Shown piece after piece: positions 63,755 through 64,000 of a DNA stretch of 64,000 bases (position 1 is its first letter; each line of letters opens with the position of its first letter). Both the position numbers and the translations under genes were made by a program. The stretch spans positions 29,007,849-29,071,848 of the forward strand of contig JAOANR010000005.1 of assembly GCA_030278955.1 (NCBI GenBank), read 5' to 3'. The stretch is from Hygrophila difformis. Lineage: Eukaryota; Streptophyta; Magnoliopsida; Lamiales; Acanthaceae. The notes beneath the pieces are model-generated. The model was given only the letters and a program-made list of their open reading frames with translations. It had not been told where the DNA came from and made no database searches.

Positions 63755-64000
63755 GGCCACCCGACGGGCACTGTTTTGCGGACAAGCCTCCCGACGGGAA
63801 CTCTTTTACCGACACGCCACACAACGCGCACCGTTTTACCGACATGGACGACGTGCACCGTTTTACCGACATGGCCGACGAGCACTGTTTTACCGACTGG
63901 CCACCCGGCAGGCACCATTTTACCGACACGCCACCCGACGGGAATTTTATCGACACGCCACCAGACAGGCACCATTTTACGACAAGCCACCATATAGGCA
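63755..64000 (-). repeat. Tandem array, block 5, inverted and diverged
   Basis: From GGCCACCCGACGGGCAC on, monomers appear in the opposite orientation to blocks 1-4 and differ more from the consensus (units of about 24 to 30 bp, ACATGGACGACGTGCACC-type variants). The block continues past the window edge. Confidence 0.85.

Overview
The window is plant nuclear DNA. Every LTR retrotransposon primer-binding site that is visible is the initiator-Met type (TGGTATCAGAGC). The LTR promoters carry plant-like TATA boxes and TGGGCY or TTGACC motifs, and a hAT-type non-autonomous element is present. I see no complete host gene. Nearly all of it is a nested pile of LTR retrotransposons in and around a large tandem array built from monomers of about 30 bp. 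A flowering plant is the likely source; I cannot name the species.

Layout. 1-9022: element A, an autonomous Ty3/gypsy element, complete except for the first 26 bp of its 5' LTR. 9023-~9900: a MULE-transposase-like N-terminal fragment cut by A, plus its upstream sequence. ~9901-13405: the 3' part of element C, a non-autonomous LTR element with a 405-aa protein of unknown function. 13406-13923: the end of a further LTR (F). 13924-61865: a tandem array, interrupted by element B (16262-25568, autonomous Ty3/gypsy, target duplication GTGCC), element D (30401-51923, minus strand, duplication GTTGG) and a hAT-like element (53474-54466, duplication CCCGTCGG). D is itself split twice inside its own 5' LTR, by A' (34398-43570, minus strand, same family as A, duplication CATCG) and by E (43817-51597, plus strand, duplication GGTGG). 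61866-63754: unique sequence. 63755-64000: the array again, in the opposite orientation.

Order of events read from the nesting: tandem array first; then F, B, D and the hAT element; then C into F, A into C or its flank, and A' and E into D. The LTR pairs of A, A', B and E look identical or nearly so. The two D LTRs differ by point changes and by repeat number, as expected for an older element.

How the parts may work together. A, A' and B have intact gag-protease-RT-RNase H-integrase reading frames. C, D and E lack RT and integrase, so they would depend on enzymes supplied by others. All five families share (i) a leader motif about 220-280 nt before the ATG, (ii) a perfect inverted repeat 4-5 nt before the polypurine tract, built from different sequence in A/B than in C/D/E, and (iii) a reading frame that runs through the polypurine tract into the 3' LTR. 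A, D and E also share long leader blocks. This looks like an autonomous/non-autonomous partnership with common RNA signals, and it is the most interesting content of the window, together with the hierarchical array and the uncharacterised domain shared by C and D.
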